Shown: in pieces, positions 35,832-44,227 of the stretch | Layout: each line of letters starts with the position of its first letter | How positions within the stretch are numbered: position 1 is the stretch's first letter | DNA from: Actinomycetes bacterium | GTDB taxonomy: Bacteria; Actinomycetota; Acidimicrobiia; Acidimicrobiales; Palsa-688 | NCBI GenBank assembly: GCA_021808665.1 | Contig: JAKBBA010000013.1 | Coordinates: 1 to 64,000, forward strand | Length of the DNA: 64,000 nt | Direction of reading: 5' to 3' | Notes under the pieces: model-generated | What the model was told of the DNA's origin: nothing | Seen by the model: only the letters and a program-made list of their open reading frames with translations | Database searches by the model: none | Position numbers and translations under genes: made by a program

Positions 35832-36511
35832 CTGATAGCGACCCGGGCATCGTAAGAGTTGTCCGTCACGAGCGGTGGTCGGAGGTGATTCTCAATCGCC
35901 CCGAGAAGCGCAACGCGATCATCGCCGAAACCGTCGACCGCCTGAGAGAGTCATTGGACGAGCTCGGACGCGACGACGAGACCGCCGCCATCGTGCTGCG
36001 CGGCCAGGGCGGGGTCTTCTGCTCAGGTCTGGACCTGAGCCGGTCGCCGAGCGGTCCCGGGTTCGCGGCCGCCTGGGCCGGGCTGCATCGGGATCTGGCC
36101 TCGTTCCCCGTTGTCATCCTCGGAGCCCTGGAGGGGGCGGCGGTCGCCGGAGGGGCTTCCCTCGCACTGGCCTGCGACCTTCTCGTCGCCGGGCGGAACG
36201 CCTTCGTTTCGGTGCCCGAGCTGGCGATGGGACGGCCCGCTCCGATGAACACCGCCTGGCTGGTCTACAAGCACGGCCTTGGCAGGGCGGCCGGGTTGCT
36301 CCTCGCAGGGCAGCGAACGAACGCCGAGCAGCTTCTCACCTCGGGTATCGCCTTCGAGGTGGTAGACGACGCCGAGGTCGTCGGGCGCGCCTGCGAGCTG
36401 GCGGGAACCTTCGCGGGTTGGCAGCGCTCGTCGGTGGTCGCGGCCAAGAGCTCTCTGCGCCGGGCAGCCCCGCGTACCTTCGAGGAGACTCTCGATGCCA
36501 TCAGCCGCTGA
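35828..36511 (+). CDS. Enoyl-CoA hydratase/isomerase (crotonase) family protein
   Basis: A GTG-started 227-residue crotonase. The oxyanion-hole segments are present: VFCSGLDLS and LEGAAVAGGASLALACD. It is about 30 residues shorter than the usual 255-260, mainly at the C-terminal helices, so trimer contacts may differ. It likely hydrates, isomerises or cleaves an acyl-CoA. Coupled by GTGA overlap to the TetR gene and overlapping the acyl-CoA dehydrogenase gene by 17 bp. Confidence 0.85.
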   Translation: MTDSDPGIVRVVRHERWSEVILNRPEKRNAIIAETVDRLRESLDELGRDDETAAIVLRGQGGVFCSGLDLSRSPSGPGFAAAWAGLHRDLASFPVVILGALEGAAVAGGASLALACDLLVAGRNAFVSVPELAMGRPAPMNTAWLVYKHGLGRAAGLLLAGQRTNAEQLLTSGIAFEVVDDAEVVGRACELAGTFAGWQRSSVVAAKSSLRRAAPRTFEETLDAISR

Positions 36512-37697
36512 GCAACCCACGATGCCAGCCGGGGAGCTCGGCGTGAAGGCTCAGGTCGGGAAGCCCAGCCCGGAGGAGCGCCTCCGGCGGAGGATACGGG
36601 AGTTCTTCGATGTCAGCCTCCCCCGGTCCCTGAGCGGTGTGGACGGACGCTTGGAGCGCGCCCGGGCGTGGCGAGCGGCGTTCTACGACGCCGGTCTGGC
36701 TGGCCTCGGGTACCCGGAGAGCTTTGGGGGCCACGGGGGTGACGGCTCCGACCTGGCCGTGCTCGCCGAGGAATCCCGGGGTCGCGTCCCGCCCGAGGAG
36801 GATGTCTTCGGCATCGGCGTGCGTATGGCCCTACCGGTCATCAGAGACCTCGCCTCCCCCGAATTGAAGAGCCGCTTCTTGAGGCCGGGTCTCAGCGGTC
36901 AGGAGGTCTGGTGCCAGCTGTACTCCGAGCCCGGGGCAGGATCGGATCTGGCCTCGCTGTCGACGAGCGCCATCAGGGACGGCGAGGAGTGGGTCGTAAG
37001 CGGCCAGAAGGTGTGGACTTCCGGGGCACAGCACAGCGACCTCGCCATACTGCTGGCCCGCACCGATCCGGCGGCGCCCAAGCACCGGGGTATCACGATG
37101 TTCGTCCTGCCTATGCGCCAGCCGGGGGTTACGGTCCGGCCGCTGAGGCAGATGACAGGGGTGGCGGAGTTCAACGAGGTGTTCCTCGACGAGGCCAGGT
37201 TGCCCGCCTCGTGGGTCGTCGGCGACGTCAACGACGGTTGGAGAGCCGCTGTGGCGCTGCTCGGCTACGAACGCGTCGCTACGGGGACCTCGTCAGTCGA
37301 GCGCCCCGCCACACAGAAGCTCAAAGCCGGCAGGGCGCCCCTACCGGTAGCCCAGCTCGCCCAGCTCGCAGCGCTCAGACATCGAAGCGACGACCTATCG
37401 GTCCGCCAGGACCTGGCCCGCCTCTACAGCGGCGAGCGGATCATGGCGTGGCTGGGTATGAGAGCGGCGCACCCTTCCATCGGCAAGCTGTGGCGCACCC
37501 GACAAGGGCGAGCCGCTGCGCAGGTCGCGCACGTACTGGCCCTCGGCGGTGGAGCGGCGTGGGAGCGAGACGACCAGGATCGTGAGTACTTCGCCTATCA
37601 CATCCTCAACTGCCGTGCGATGTCAATCGGAGGCGGCACTGACGAGATGCAACGCAACACCCTGGCCGAGAAAGCTCTCGGCCTACCTCGAAGCTGA
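36495..37697 (+). CDS. Acyl-CoA dehydrogenase family protein
   Basis: 400 residues: helical N-terminal domain, central beta domain with the FAD/substrate motif YSEPGAGSDLASL and WVVSGQKVWTSGA, and C-terminal helices ending GGGTDEMQRNTLAEKALGLP. It introduces an alpha-beta double bond into an acyl-CoA. GAGGAG lies 7 bases before the ATG at 36495, supporting that start although it overlaps the crotonase end by 17 bp; ATG 36522 is an alternative. Confidence 0.9.
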   Translation: MPSAAEQPTMPAGELGVKAQVGKPSPEERLRRRIREFFDVSLPRSLSGVDGRLERARAWRAAFYDAGLAGLGYPESFGGHGGDGSDLAVLAEESRGRVPPEEDVFGIGVRMALPVIRDLASPELKSRFLRPGLSGQEVWCQLYSEPGAGSDLASLSTSAIRDGEEWVVSGQKVWTSGAQHSDLAILLARTDPAAPKHRGITMFVLPMRQPGVTVRPLRQMTGVAEFNEVFLDEARLPASWVVGDVNDGWRAAVALLGYERVATGTSSVERPATQKLKAGRAPLPVAQLAQLAALRHRSDDLSVRQDLARLYSGERIMAWLGMRAAHPSIGKLWRTRQGRAAAQVAHVLALGGGAAWERDDQDREYFAYHILNCRAMSIGGGTDEMQRNTLAEKALGLPRS

Positions 37698-37758
37698 GCG
37701 GCGACCGGACCTGAACTGCGGCCGGGTCGGAAACTAGAGTCGTGGCAGGAGGTCCCAC

Positions 37759-38943
37759 ATGCCTGGATCAGTCATAGTCGCTGGGGCGAGAACCCCGATA
37801 GGAAAGCTCTCCGGGGCTCTAGGCGGTTTCAGCGCAGCCCAACTCGGGTCGTTCGCTATCAGAGCGGCCCTCGAACGCTCGAACGTGGCCGCTTCGCAGG
37901 TCGACTACGTAGTGATGGGACAGGTGATCCTCGCCGGAGCCGGCCAGGTGCCCGCCCGCCAGGCCGCTATCGGCGCCGGCATCCCCATGTCCACCCCAGC
38001 GACTGTGGTGAACAAGGTGTGCCTGTCGGGCCTGAACGCCATCTACCAGGCGGACCTGATGATAAGCGCTGGCGACGCCGAGATCGTCGTCGCCGGCGGT
38101 ATGGAGTCGATGTCCAACGCTCCACATCTTCTGGCCGGGGCGCGCAACGGCTACCGTCTGGGCGGGGCGGAGCTTCGCGACGCCTTGATGTTCGACGGTC
38201 TCGAGGACGCGCACAGCCACGAGGCCATGGGCGCGGACAGCGAGCGCTACATGGATAAGTTCCCCGACGTGACCCGCAGCCGCCAGGACGAGTTCTCAGC
38301 CGCCTCGCACGAGCGGGCAGCCCGCGCCACTAAGGACGGCTTCTTCGCCGAGGAGATCGTCGCCGTGGAAGTTCCCCAGCGCAAAGGTGACCCGCTACTG
38401 GTAAGCGTCGACGAGGGGATCCGGGCTTCGACGAGCGTCGAGTCGCTGGCCGCTTTGCGCCCCGCGTTCGCTCAGGGAGGTTCGATAACAGCCGGCAACG
38501 CGTCGCAGATCTCCGACGGCGCCTCAGCTGTCGTGGTGATGTCCGAGGCCGCCGCTGCACGCTGCGGGGTTGAACCGCTCGGGCGAGTCGTCAGCTACGG
38601 GATGGTCGCCGGGCCCGACACGTGCCTTATGACCCAACCTTCGCGTTCCACAGCGAAGGCGCTGGGCAAAGCCGGCCTGGGCGTCGGCGACGTGAGCGTG
38701 TTCGAGTTCAACGAGGCTTTCGCCGCCGTCGCGCTGGCTTCGATAGACGACCTTGGGTTGAACCCCGACTCGGTCAACCCGAACGGCGGGGCGGTGGCTC
38801 TCGGGCATCCCATCGGAGCCTCTGGTAACCGCCTGGCGCTCACCCTCCTCCACGAGCTACGCCGCCGGGGCGGCGGCTACGGGGTGGCGGCGCTCTGCGG
38901 CGGAGGCGGGCAAGGCGACGCACTCGTGGTTCGTGCCAGCTGA
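37759..38943 (+). CDS. Acetyl-CoA acetyltransferase (thiolase)
   Basis: 394 residues, standard thiolase length. The nucleophile is Cys88 (VVNKVCLSG), His350 lies in GHPIGASG and the second Cys380 in ALCGGGGQGDA. It cleaves 3-oxoacyl-CoA or condenses two acetyl-CoA. A near-perfect ribosome site (AGGAGG) precedes the ATG. It follows the dehydrogenase by 61 bp and completes a beta-oxidation-like set; a 3-hydroxyacyl-CoA dehydrogenase is missing locally. Confidence 0.92.
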   Translation: MPGSVIVAGARTPIGKLSGALGGFSAAQLGSFAIRAALERSNVAASQVDYVVMGQVILAGAGQVPARQAAIGAGIPMSTPATVVNKVCLSGLNAIYQADLMISAGDAEIVVAGGMESMSNAPHLLAGARNGYRLGGAELRDALMFDGLEDAHSHEAMGADSERYMDKFPDVTRSRQDEFSAASHERAARATKDGFFAEEIVAVEVPQRKGDPLLVSVDEGIRASTSVESLAALRPAFAQGGSITAGNASQISDGASAVVVMSEAAAARCGVEPLGRVVSYGMVAGPDTCLMTQPSRSTAKALGKAGLGVGDVSVFEFNEAFAAVALASIDDLGLNPDSVNPNGGAVALGHPIGASGNRLALTLLHELRRRGGGYGVAALCGGGGQGDALVVRAS

Positions 38944-38970
38944 GAGGGTCACCTCAGGGGCCTAGCTGGC
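38935..38970. terminator. Possible bidirectional hairpin between thiolase and aroQ
   Basis: GCCAGCT and AGCTGGC form perfect 7-bp arms spanning both stop codons at this convergent junction, where only 5 bp separate the genes. No T-run is seen on either side. Confidence 0.3.
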
Positions 38971-39425
38971 TGCGAGAGGCCGGCCTTCTTCTCCTCTATG
39001 CGCTTGATCAGCGCTCTCAGGGCGAGCTCGTAGCCGTACACGCCGCATCCGCAGATAAGGCCGTCGACCACCGGCGAGATGACCGACCGGTGACGGAAGT
39101 CCTCCCGGGCGTGGATATTGGAGATGTGCACTTCCACGCACGGCACCCTCACCGCATCTATGGCGTCGCGGATGGCGTAGCTGTAGTGCGCATAAGCCCC
39201 CGGGTTGATGACGATCCCGTCCAAGGAGCGGGCCTCGTGGATGCGGTCGACCAGTACGCCTTCGCTGTTCGACTGGGCCGTCACCACCTCAACACCCAGC
39301 TGCGCGGCCAGTTCGACGAAAGCCGACTCCACGTCCTCAAGGGTTCTGGAACCGTACACCTGACTATCGCGCTCTCCTAGCAGGTTGAGGTTGGGTCCGT
39401 TTAGGAGCATCACGCGGGTTGTCAT
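38949..39425 (-). CDS. aroQ: 3-dehydroquinate dehydratase, type II
   Basis: 158 residues with the type II signature LLNGPNLNLLGERDSQVYG, the substrate loop NSEGVLVDRIHEA, NPGAYAHYSYAIRDAI and EVHISNIHAREDFRHRSVISP. It dehydrates 3-dehydroquinate in aromatic amino-acid synthesis. It lies 23 bp downstream of aroK on the same strand. aroB and aroC, often adjacent, are absent here. Confidence 0.95.
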   Translation of the reverse strand: MTTRVMLLNGPNLNLLGERDSQVYGSRTLEDVESAFVELAAQLGVEVVTAQSNSEGVLVDRIHEARSLDGIVINPGAYAHYSYAIRDAIDAVRVPCVEVHISNIHAREDFRHRSVISPVVDGLICGCGVYGYELALRALIKRIEEKKAGLSQPARPLR

Positions 39426-39448
39426 AGCTCAGGCCTCCACGCTCGAAG

Positions 39449-39952
39449 TTAGCCGCTGGGCTTTCCCAGCGAGAGGTTACCGGCGAGCTCCTCGACGACC
39501 TCTTCGGGTCGCCTCAGGTCCGTCTTCACGGAGAGCTCCGCAGCATCGCCGTAAGCACCGAGTCGACGGTCGTAGACATCACGTATGTCGGGACGGGCCA
39601 TCATGGGCCGCAGGTCGTCGTTGCCGATCCGCAGGAGGGCCTCCTCGTAGCTGACCTCCAGGTGGACGGCCGTCACATTTCGCAGCGCCTCCCTGGTACC
39701 CGGATGCTCCACGGCACCGCCGCCTAGGGCGACCACGGCGTCGGGCCCCGAAAGGACCTCGACGATAGTCTCGTGCTCCAAGCGGCGGAACTCCGCTTCG
39801 CCGTCCTCGGAGAAGATGTCGCGCACCCGTCGACGGGTGCGGTGCTCGATCAGGGTGTCTATGTCCACGAACGGGAGTCCCAGTTTCTCGGCGAGCATGC
39901 ATCCGACTGTTGTCTTGCCGGCGCCCATGAAGCCCATCAGGACGACTATCAC
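39449..39952 (-). CDS. aroK: Shikimate kinase
   Basis: 167 residues. Walker A GFMGAGKT at residues 7-14, the shikimate-binding FVDIDTLIEHRTRRRVRDIF and FRRLE, and ALGGGAVEHPG. It phosphorylates shikimate. It starts 5 bp downstream of recR and likely shares its transcript, linking a DNA-repair/replication block to aroK-aroQ. Confidence 0.94.
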   Translation of the reverse strand: MIVVLMGFMGAGKTTVGCMLAEKLGLPFVDIDTLIEHRTRRRVRDIFSEDGEAEFRRLEHETIVEVLSGPDAVVALGGGAVEHPGTREALRNVTAVHLEVSYEEALLRIGNDDLRPMMARPDIRDVYDRRLGAYGDAAELSVKTDLRRPEEVVEELAGNLSLGKPSG

Positions 39953-39957
39953 CTTTG

Positions 39958-40617
39958 TCAGCCTCCTATGGTGCGGCGCCCCTCCAGGGCCCTGCCGAGG
40001 GTGAGCTCGTCGGCGTACTCGAGGTCACCTCCGACGGGCAGCCCGCTCGCCAGCTGGGTGACTTTCAAAGGCATGTGCTCCAGCAACTTGGTTAGGTACA
40101 AGGCGGTCGCCTCGCCTTCGATGTTCGGGTTAGTTGCGAGGATCACCTCTTCGACTCCTTCAGGGGAGATCCTCGCGATGAGCTCTCTGACCCTGAGCTT
40201 GTCCGGTCCGATCCCGTCGATCGGGCTGATCGCTCCGCCGAGGACGTGATAGAGACCCCTGAACTCGCGTGTCTTCTCCATAGCGACGACGTCCCGGGAT
40301 TCCTCCACGACGCAGATCACCTTCGGGTCGCGACGGGTATCCCGGCAGATGTCGCACAAGACGGTAGCGGGCTCCGAGCCGGGGGGCTGAGACGGCCCTG
40401 AGCCGGGGTGCAGGCCAGCCTGGAACTCTGCGATGTTGAAGCAGCGCCGGCACCACGAAACTCTCTCCTTGGCCACCGTGATGCTCTGGGCCAATCGGAG
40501 AGCATCGTCTTTGGAGACGCTTAGAAGGTGGAAGGCGATCCTCTGCGCCGACTTAGGCCCGATCCCGGGCAGGCGGCCTAGCTCGTCGATCAGATCCTGG
40601 ACCGCTGCGGTGTACAT
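39958..40617 (-). CDS. recR: Recombination mediator RecR with enlarged zinc-finger loop
   Basis: 219 residues: N-terminal helix-hairpin-helix ([20 protein letters not shown]), zinc finger, Toprim domain ([16 protein letters not shown]) and the C-terminal [16 protein letters not shown]. RecR loads RecA with RecO/RecF. The zinc cysteines are 56, 59, 88 and 91, so 28 residues separate the two pairs where known RecRs have roughly 8-9; the insertion is Gly/Pro/Ser-rich. The order dnaX-ybaB-recR is conserved in bacteria. Confidence 0.95.
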   Translation of the reverse strand: MYTAAVQDLIDELGRLPGIGPKSAQRIAFHLLSVSKDDALRLAQSITVAKERVSWCRRCFNIAEFQAGLHPGSGPSQPPGSEPATVLCDICRDTRRDPKVICVVEESRDVVAMEKTREFRGLYHVLGGAISPIDGIGPDKLRVRELIARISPEGVEEVILATNPNIEGEATALYLTKLLEHMPLKVTQLASGLPVGGDLEYADELTLGRALEGRRTIGG

Positions 40618-40648
40618 CCGCCGCCAAGACTACAGCTTCCCCGGTTGA

Positions 40649-41023
40649 TCATTGGGAACCGAACAGGCCTCCCAGGTCGCCGATTCCTGGGATGCCGCCA
40701 AAGCCGGGGAGCGATCCCATGCCGGCCGCGCCGATAGCGTCGCTGGCGAGCTGCGCCGCTTTTTCGATCCCGTCACGTATCGCCGCTAGGACGAGGTCTT
40801 CGAGCATTTCCACGTCTTGGGGGTCTACTACCGACGAGTCGATCGTCACCGATTCGAACTCGAAGGCTCCGGTCAAAGTCACCTTTACCGTGCCTCCCCC
40901 GGCTGACCCCTCGACCACTTCGGAGGCGGCCGCTCGTTGAGCCTCCGCAAGGTTGTGCTGGACCTCCCCGAGCTGGCCGATCAGGGCGCCCAAGTCGAAG
41001 GGCATCTCGCCACCGACGCTCAT
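40649..41023 (-). CDS. ybaB: YbaB/EbfC nucleoid-associated protein
   Basis: 124 residues: N-terminal helix (LIGQLGEVQHNLAEAQRAAA), beta sheet (GTVKVTLTGAFEFESVTID), C-terminal helix (VLAAIRDGIEKAAQLA) and a Gly-rich tail with GMGSLPGFGGIPGIG. Dimers bind DNA. Its place between dnaX and recR is the textbook arrangement. ATG at residue 7 is an alternative start. Confidence 0.93.
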   Translation of the reverse strand: MSVGGEMPFDLGALIGQLGEVQHNLAEAQRAAASEVVEGSAGGGTVKVTLTGAFEFESVTIDSSVVDPQDVEMLEDLVLAAIRDGIEKAAQLASDAIGAAGMGSLPGFGGIPGIGDLGGLFGSQ

Positions 41024-41039
41024 CGCTGAACTGGTCTCG

Positions 41040-42746
41040 TCATGGCTGAACCTCCTCGGCGCCCGGGAAGGCTTCCAGGAGGCGCTGTGCTGGCGAGGCT
41101 AGCGCGCCCGGAGCGTCGTCGAGCTCGTCTATGTCGAAGTCTCCTACCTCCTCGTCTCGAGGTTCGCCGGCGACCCCGGAGCCGGACCTTCCGGGTTGGG
41201 TGGAGGCGCTCGCTGGGTCCACGACCAGGTCCAGTCCCACCCGCCGGCCGAAGTGCGAGGACAAGACCTTCTCTAGCTCCGCCTTGTTCGCCTGGGCACG
41301 GGTCAACAATCCGCGGTCCGGCACCGCCAGCACAGCCCTGCCGTTCGCGCTGGGAAGGAAACGCCCGGTCGCCACATAGACCTTCACTGCGGGACGAAGC
41401 GACGGCAGTATCTTGTCACCCCAGGCGAGGGTCAGCTCCTCCCTTGTGGGAACGTCGCTACGACCCTGAGCCTGATCAGGGGTTTGCGACTTCTCAGTCA
41501 CCTCTGTCACTGGGGGGTTGGCCGGCGCCTCTACGGGGCTTGCCGGGCGGGATCGTGCTGGGCCAGATGTGGGCAGCGGCGGGGGCGGTGGGGTCAACCG
41601 GGACTTGGGTGCTGCGGCGGGAGCGGCCTGCGAGACCAGTCCTTCCAGGCGTTCAACTCGCTCCAAGATGGCGGCCCGGCTGTCGTCGAGGTCGGCTGCG
41701 CATAGGCGCACCAGCGCGACTTCAAGGGTTATCCTCGGCTCCGGTGAGTCCCGCATGTCGATCAGCGCCGCGCCTATGAGCTCCATCGCCCTGACGACGC
41801 CGGCAGCGCCGAGAGATCTGGCGTGAGCCGCGACTTGCGCCAGCTCGCCCGGTGCTAGCTGCACTAGTGAAGGAGCGCGGGTGGCAAGGAAGCCGTTCCG
41901 CAGGTACTCGACTATCTCGCTGCCCAGCCTGCGGGCGTCGTAGCCGGACTGGATCGCCTCTGCCACCTTTATGAGAGCGCCGTTGGGATCCTGCTCTGCG
42001 ATAGCGGCGACCACGTCACCGACCTCGACGGCGTCGCTTTCGACACCACCCGCAGCGGCAACCTGGTCCAGCACCGACAGGGCGTCGCGAGCCGAACCGT
42101 GCCCTCGCCTCACCACGACGTCCAACGCTTCGGGTTCGAGGTCGACTCCGGCTCTCCCGGCGACGTCTGCGACTAGCGCTGCGAGCACCTCGGGGCCCAG
42201 CAGGTGGAACTCGAAGTGCTGGGTGCGGCTTCGGATCGTGTCGAGGACCTTCTGGGGATCCGTGGTCGCCAGCACGAATATCACGTGGGCGGGTGGTTCT
42301 TCGAGGGTCTTGAGGAGGGCACCGGCGGCTGCGGGTGTGATCTGGTGGACTTCGTCGACTATGTAGACCTTCCAGCGACCCGGGCTGCCGAGCGCAACCC
42401 TCGACAGCAGGTCGCGCATCTCGTCGATACCACGGTTGGTGGCCGAGTCGAGCTCCTGGACGTCGAGGGAGGACCCGGAGCGCACGGCAAGGCAGGACCG
42501 GCACTGCCCGCAGGGTTCGCCGTCGGCGGGGGTCTCACAGTTGAGCGCCATGGCCAGGATCCGAGCCGTGCTCGTCTTGCCGGTACCTCTCGGCCCGCTG
42601 AAAAGGTAGGCGTGCGCGACCTTGGAATCGCGCACAGCGGAGCGCAGAACCCGGGTTACGTGCTCCTGGCCGACCACGTCGGAGAAACGCTGCGGCCGGA
42701 ACCGCCTGTAAAGAGCCTGGTAGGGAGCTTTTTGATCCTCGGCCAC
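41040..42746 (-). CDS. dnaX: DNA polymerase III subunit gamma/tau
   Basis: 568 residues. AAA+ ATPase with Walker A GPRGTGKTS (51-59), four zinc cysteines (70, 79, 82, 85), and the sensor region DEVHQITPAAAGALLKTLEEPP. After about residue 370 a Pro/Ala-rich linker leads to a tau-like C-terminal domain (LTLAWGDKILPSLRPAVKVY). It is the clamp-loader motor. No A-rich slippery heptamer is seen mid-gene, so a frameshifted gamma form is not expected. Confidence 0.95.
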   Translation of the reverse strand: MAEDQKAPYQALYRRFRPQRFSDVVGQEHVTRVLRSAVRDSKVAHAYLFSGPRGTGKTSTARILAMALNCETPADGEPCGQCRSCLAVRSGSSLDVQELDSATNRGIDEMRDLLSRVALGSPGRWKVYIVDEVHQITPAAAGALLKTLEEPPAHVIFVLATTDPQKVLDTIRSRTQHFEFHLLGPEVLAALVADVAGRAGVDLEPEALDVVVRRGHGSARDALSVLDQVAAAGGVESDAVEVGDVVAAIAEQDPNGALIKVAEAIQSGYDARRLGSEIVEYLRNGFLATRAPSLVQLAPGELAQVAAHARSLGAAGVVRAMELIGAALIDMRDSPEPRITLEVALVRLCAADLDDSRAAILERVERLEGLVSQAAPAAAPKSRLTPPPPPLPTSGPARSRPASPVEAPANPPVTEVTEKSQTPDQAQGRSDVPTREELTLAWGDKILPSLRPAVKVYVATGRFLPSANGRAVLAVPDRGLLTRAQANKAELEKVLSSHFGRRVGLDLVVDPASASTQPGRSGSGVAGEPRDEEVGDFDIDELDDAPGALASPAQRLLEAFPGAEEVQP

Positions 42747-42985
42747 CCTACGAGCCTAGAAGCTGCGAGGATGGCCGGGTTCGCCTCACGATCCGCCGCT
42801 AGCCGCCCTCGCACGAACGGGCGTCGGGTGCGACGGTCAGGCTGTCTACGGCACACGGAGCGTTCCGCTGAGAGCTGCTGCCGTCAGGCCCTGACTCGGT
42901 TCACGGTGCCACGTTGCGTAGGACCCGACCGCCGCACTCGACGCCCGTTCCCTTCCGACATAGTAGTCTAGCCTCAGCACATCCT

Positions 42986-43073
42986 GGAGGGGTGCGAGAG
43001 CGGCCGAATCGGCACGATTGGAAATCGTGTGAGGGGAAACCCTCCGTGGGTTCAAATCCCACCCTCTCCGCCA
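42986..43073 (+). tRNA. tRNA-Ser (anticodon GGA), CCA encoded
   Basis: The acceptor arms GGAGGGG and CCTCTCC pair fully (one G-T), the anticodon stem CACGA/TCGTG encloses TTGGAAA with GGA at 43020-43022, a long variable arm follows as in class II tRNAs, and the T arm contains GGTTCAAATCC. Discriminator G at 43070 and CCA at 43071-43073. It reads UCC and UCU. The 239 bp between it and dnaX holds no gene I can support and must contain both promoters; the 245 bp downstream holds only a short repeat and a doubtful 42-codon frame. Confidence 0.97.
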
Positions 43074-43270
43074 TGGGGTCCTTACGAAAGTTGGCCCCAG
43101 GTAGCGAAACCGTTCGCCGCAGATCCCTGCGGGCCTACGGTGGCCCAGTGGGCGCTGCCCAGGTCCGCAGGCAGCGCAGGTCAGCGACGGCGACCATGAG
43201 GCCGGTCGTGACCGGCCCGACGACGTAGCGGTCCACACGGGCGAGCAGCTGCGGAAAAGGCACATAAAGT

Positions 43271-43296
43271 CCGACCGGAACAGCTCCGACCGGAAC
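43271..43296. repeat. Short direct repeat downstream of tRNA-Ser
   Basis: CCGACCGGAAC occurs twice with a 15-bp period (43271-43281 and 43286-43296) in non-coding, apparently decaying DNA between the tRNA and the PIN remnant. Confidence 0.6.
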
Positions 43297-43318
43297 GGTC
43301 GAGGTAGCCCGCCACCCC

Positions 43319-43546
43319 CTACAAGGCCAGGGCGGGGTCGCGGAAGTCGAAGATTCGCAGCGTCAGCCCATGGGCGCCGAGTGTCAGCCAGTGTTGGTCT
43401 CCGGTCAGCACCGGGAGATCGCGTTCAAGAGCATGAGAAAGGCAGCACATGTCCCCCGGCGACAGTGACTTCACCCGATCCTCACCGCTGGCTTCTTGCG
43501 CAGTTCGGCTAACAGCGTCGACCCGCTTCGGCTGCCCGCTCAGCGA
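43319..43546 (-). pseudogene. Truncated PIN-domain (VapC-type) toxin, C-terminal half only
   Basis: The frame from 43546 to the stop at 43319-43321 encodes about 75 residues. Its end (LSPGDMCCLSHALERDLPVLTGDQHW) matches the C-terminal half of PIN nucleases, with the acidic residues in PGD and TGD kept. The N-terminal half, with the first Asp and the Glu of the active site, is absent: upstream the frame hits a stop inside the antitoxin gene. The best internal start is GTG at 43474. It partly overlaps the 3' end of the antitoxin gene, as intact toxin genes do, so an internal deletion is likely. Confidence 0.6.
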
Positions 43547-43757
43547 TCAGCTCGTCGCACAGATCCCCCGTGTAGCCGTTCTCCTCGAGTTCCTTCAGGA
43601 CTTCAGCCTGGAATGCGGTAAGCAGAACCAGCGGGTCTTCCAGCACGACACGCCCTGGACCATCGACGTGGGCCACCACCTCATGGCTCGTGTCAATGCC
43701 GGCCTCGTCGAGCACAGCGGATGGGAGCGTCGGCCGCCGCTTGGCGTCGAAGCGCAA
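43509..43757 (-). CDS. AbrB/MazE-like antitoxin of a broken toxin-antitoxin pair
   Basis: 82 residues. The N-terminus (RFDAKRRPTLPSAVLDEAGI) and the following VVAHVDGPGRVVLEDP resemble the swapped-hairpin AbrB DNA-binding fold of VapB/MazE antitoxins; the helical rest would bind a toxin. The only start is TTG at 43757, two codons after an in-frame stop. The matching toxin gene is truncated directly downstream, so the antitoxin may be an orphan. Confidence 0.6.
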   Translation of the reverse strand: MRFDAKRRPTLPSAVLDEAGIDTSHEVVAHVDGPGRVVLEDPLVLLTAFQAEVLKELEENGYTGDLCDELIAERAAEAGRRC

Positions 43758-43789
43758 ACGCTATCCCGTCGCTAAGCCTGAAGGGTCTG

Positions 43790-43830
43790 ACATGCGTCCC
43801 ACAGTACCGTGCCTTGTGGGACAGTCATGT
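43790..43830. promoter_or_regulatory. Long inverted repeat upstream of the antitoxin gene
   Basis: Two nested perfect arms: ACATG/CATGT outside and GTCCCACA/TGTGGGAC inside, with an 11-base centre. It lies 33-73 bp upstream of the antitoxin start, where AbrB-type antitoxins bind to repress their own operon. A hairpin terminator is the alternative, but no T-run follows. Confidence 0.5.
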
Positions 43831-43954
43831 ACCTTCCCTCTTGCCACGGTGGCTCCCACCTTCCTAGCCCACTGTCGGTAGCTACCACCCCTTCCCTGTC
43901 ACCCGGTCGGCGCTATCCCAATGCTTACTGAGCAGATCGAAGCGACAAGGCGGA

Positions 43955-44227
43955 CTAGGCGGTGGCACGCCCGCTGACGGTGCTGACCGACGCCCGCCTG
44001 ATCACCCTACTGGTCTCGAAGCGTCCCGCGAGTAGCGCGCCGAGAGCCGCCATGTAGCTGGAGTCTGAGGTGAGGATCTCCACCGGTTCGCCGCCCGCAG
44101 CTGCGCTCTCTGCCGCCACCGCCACGCAGGTGTCTACCACCGAAAACGCCGCCTGGCCGAGCGGGCTCGCCGCGTTCGGGTTACTGAGCGCGCTCTCGCT
44201 CAGCGCTACGTCATAGACGGGTAAGCC
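43955..44227 (-). pseudogene. Probable second PIN-domain remnant
   Basis: The last 90 residues of a minus-strand frame contain VVDTCVAVAAESAAAGGEP followed by VEILTSDSSYMAAL, the pattern of the C-terminal half of a different PIN subgroup (VVDA-x-VA and LTSDP-x-D-x-x-AL). No start codon with a ribosome site precedes it, the N-terminal active-site half is missing, and the frame upstream is antisense to the lipoprotein promoter. Together with the remnant at 43319 it marks a decayed toxin-antitoxin locus. Confidence 0.4.

Noticed and set aside
41040..42746. Programmed frameshift in dnaX giving a gamma subunit
   Set aside because: No A-rich slippery heptamer occurs in the middle of the gene; the only A-run is at codons 5-6.
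43135..43263. A 42-codon minus-strand frame with VPFPQLLARVDRYVVGP
   Set aside because: It looks protein-like but has no good start, no ribosome site and no family I recognise; possibly another decayed fragment.
42846..43265. A 139-codon minus-strand frame containing GWDLNPRRVSP
   Set aside because: It is the antisense of tRNA-Ser; this peptide is a familiar false prediction over tRNA genes.
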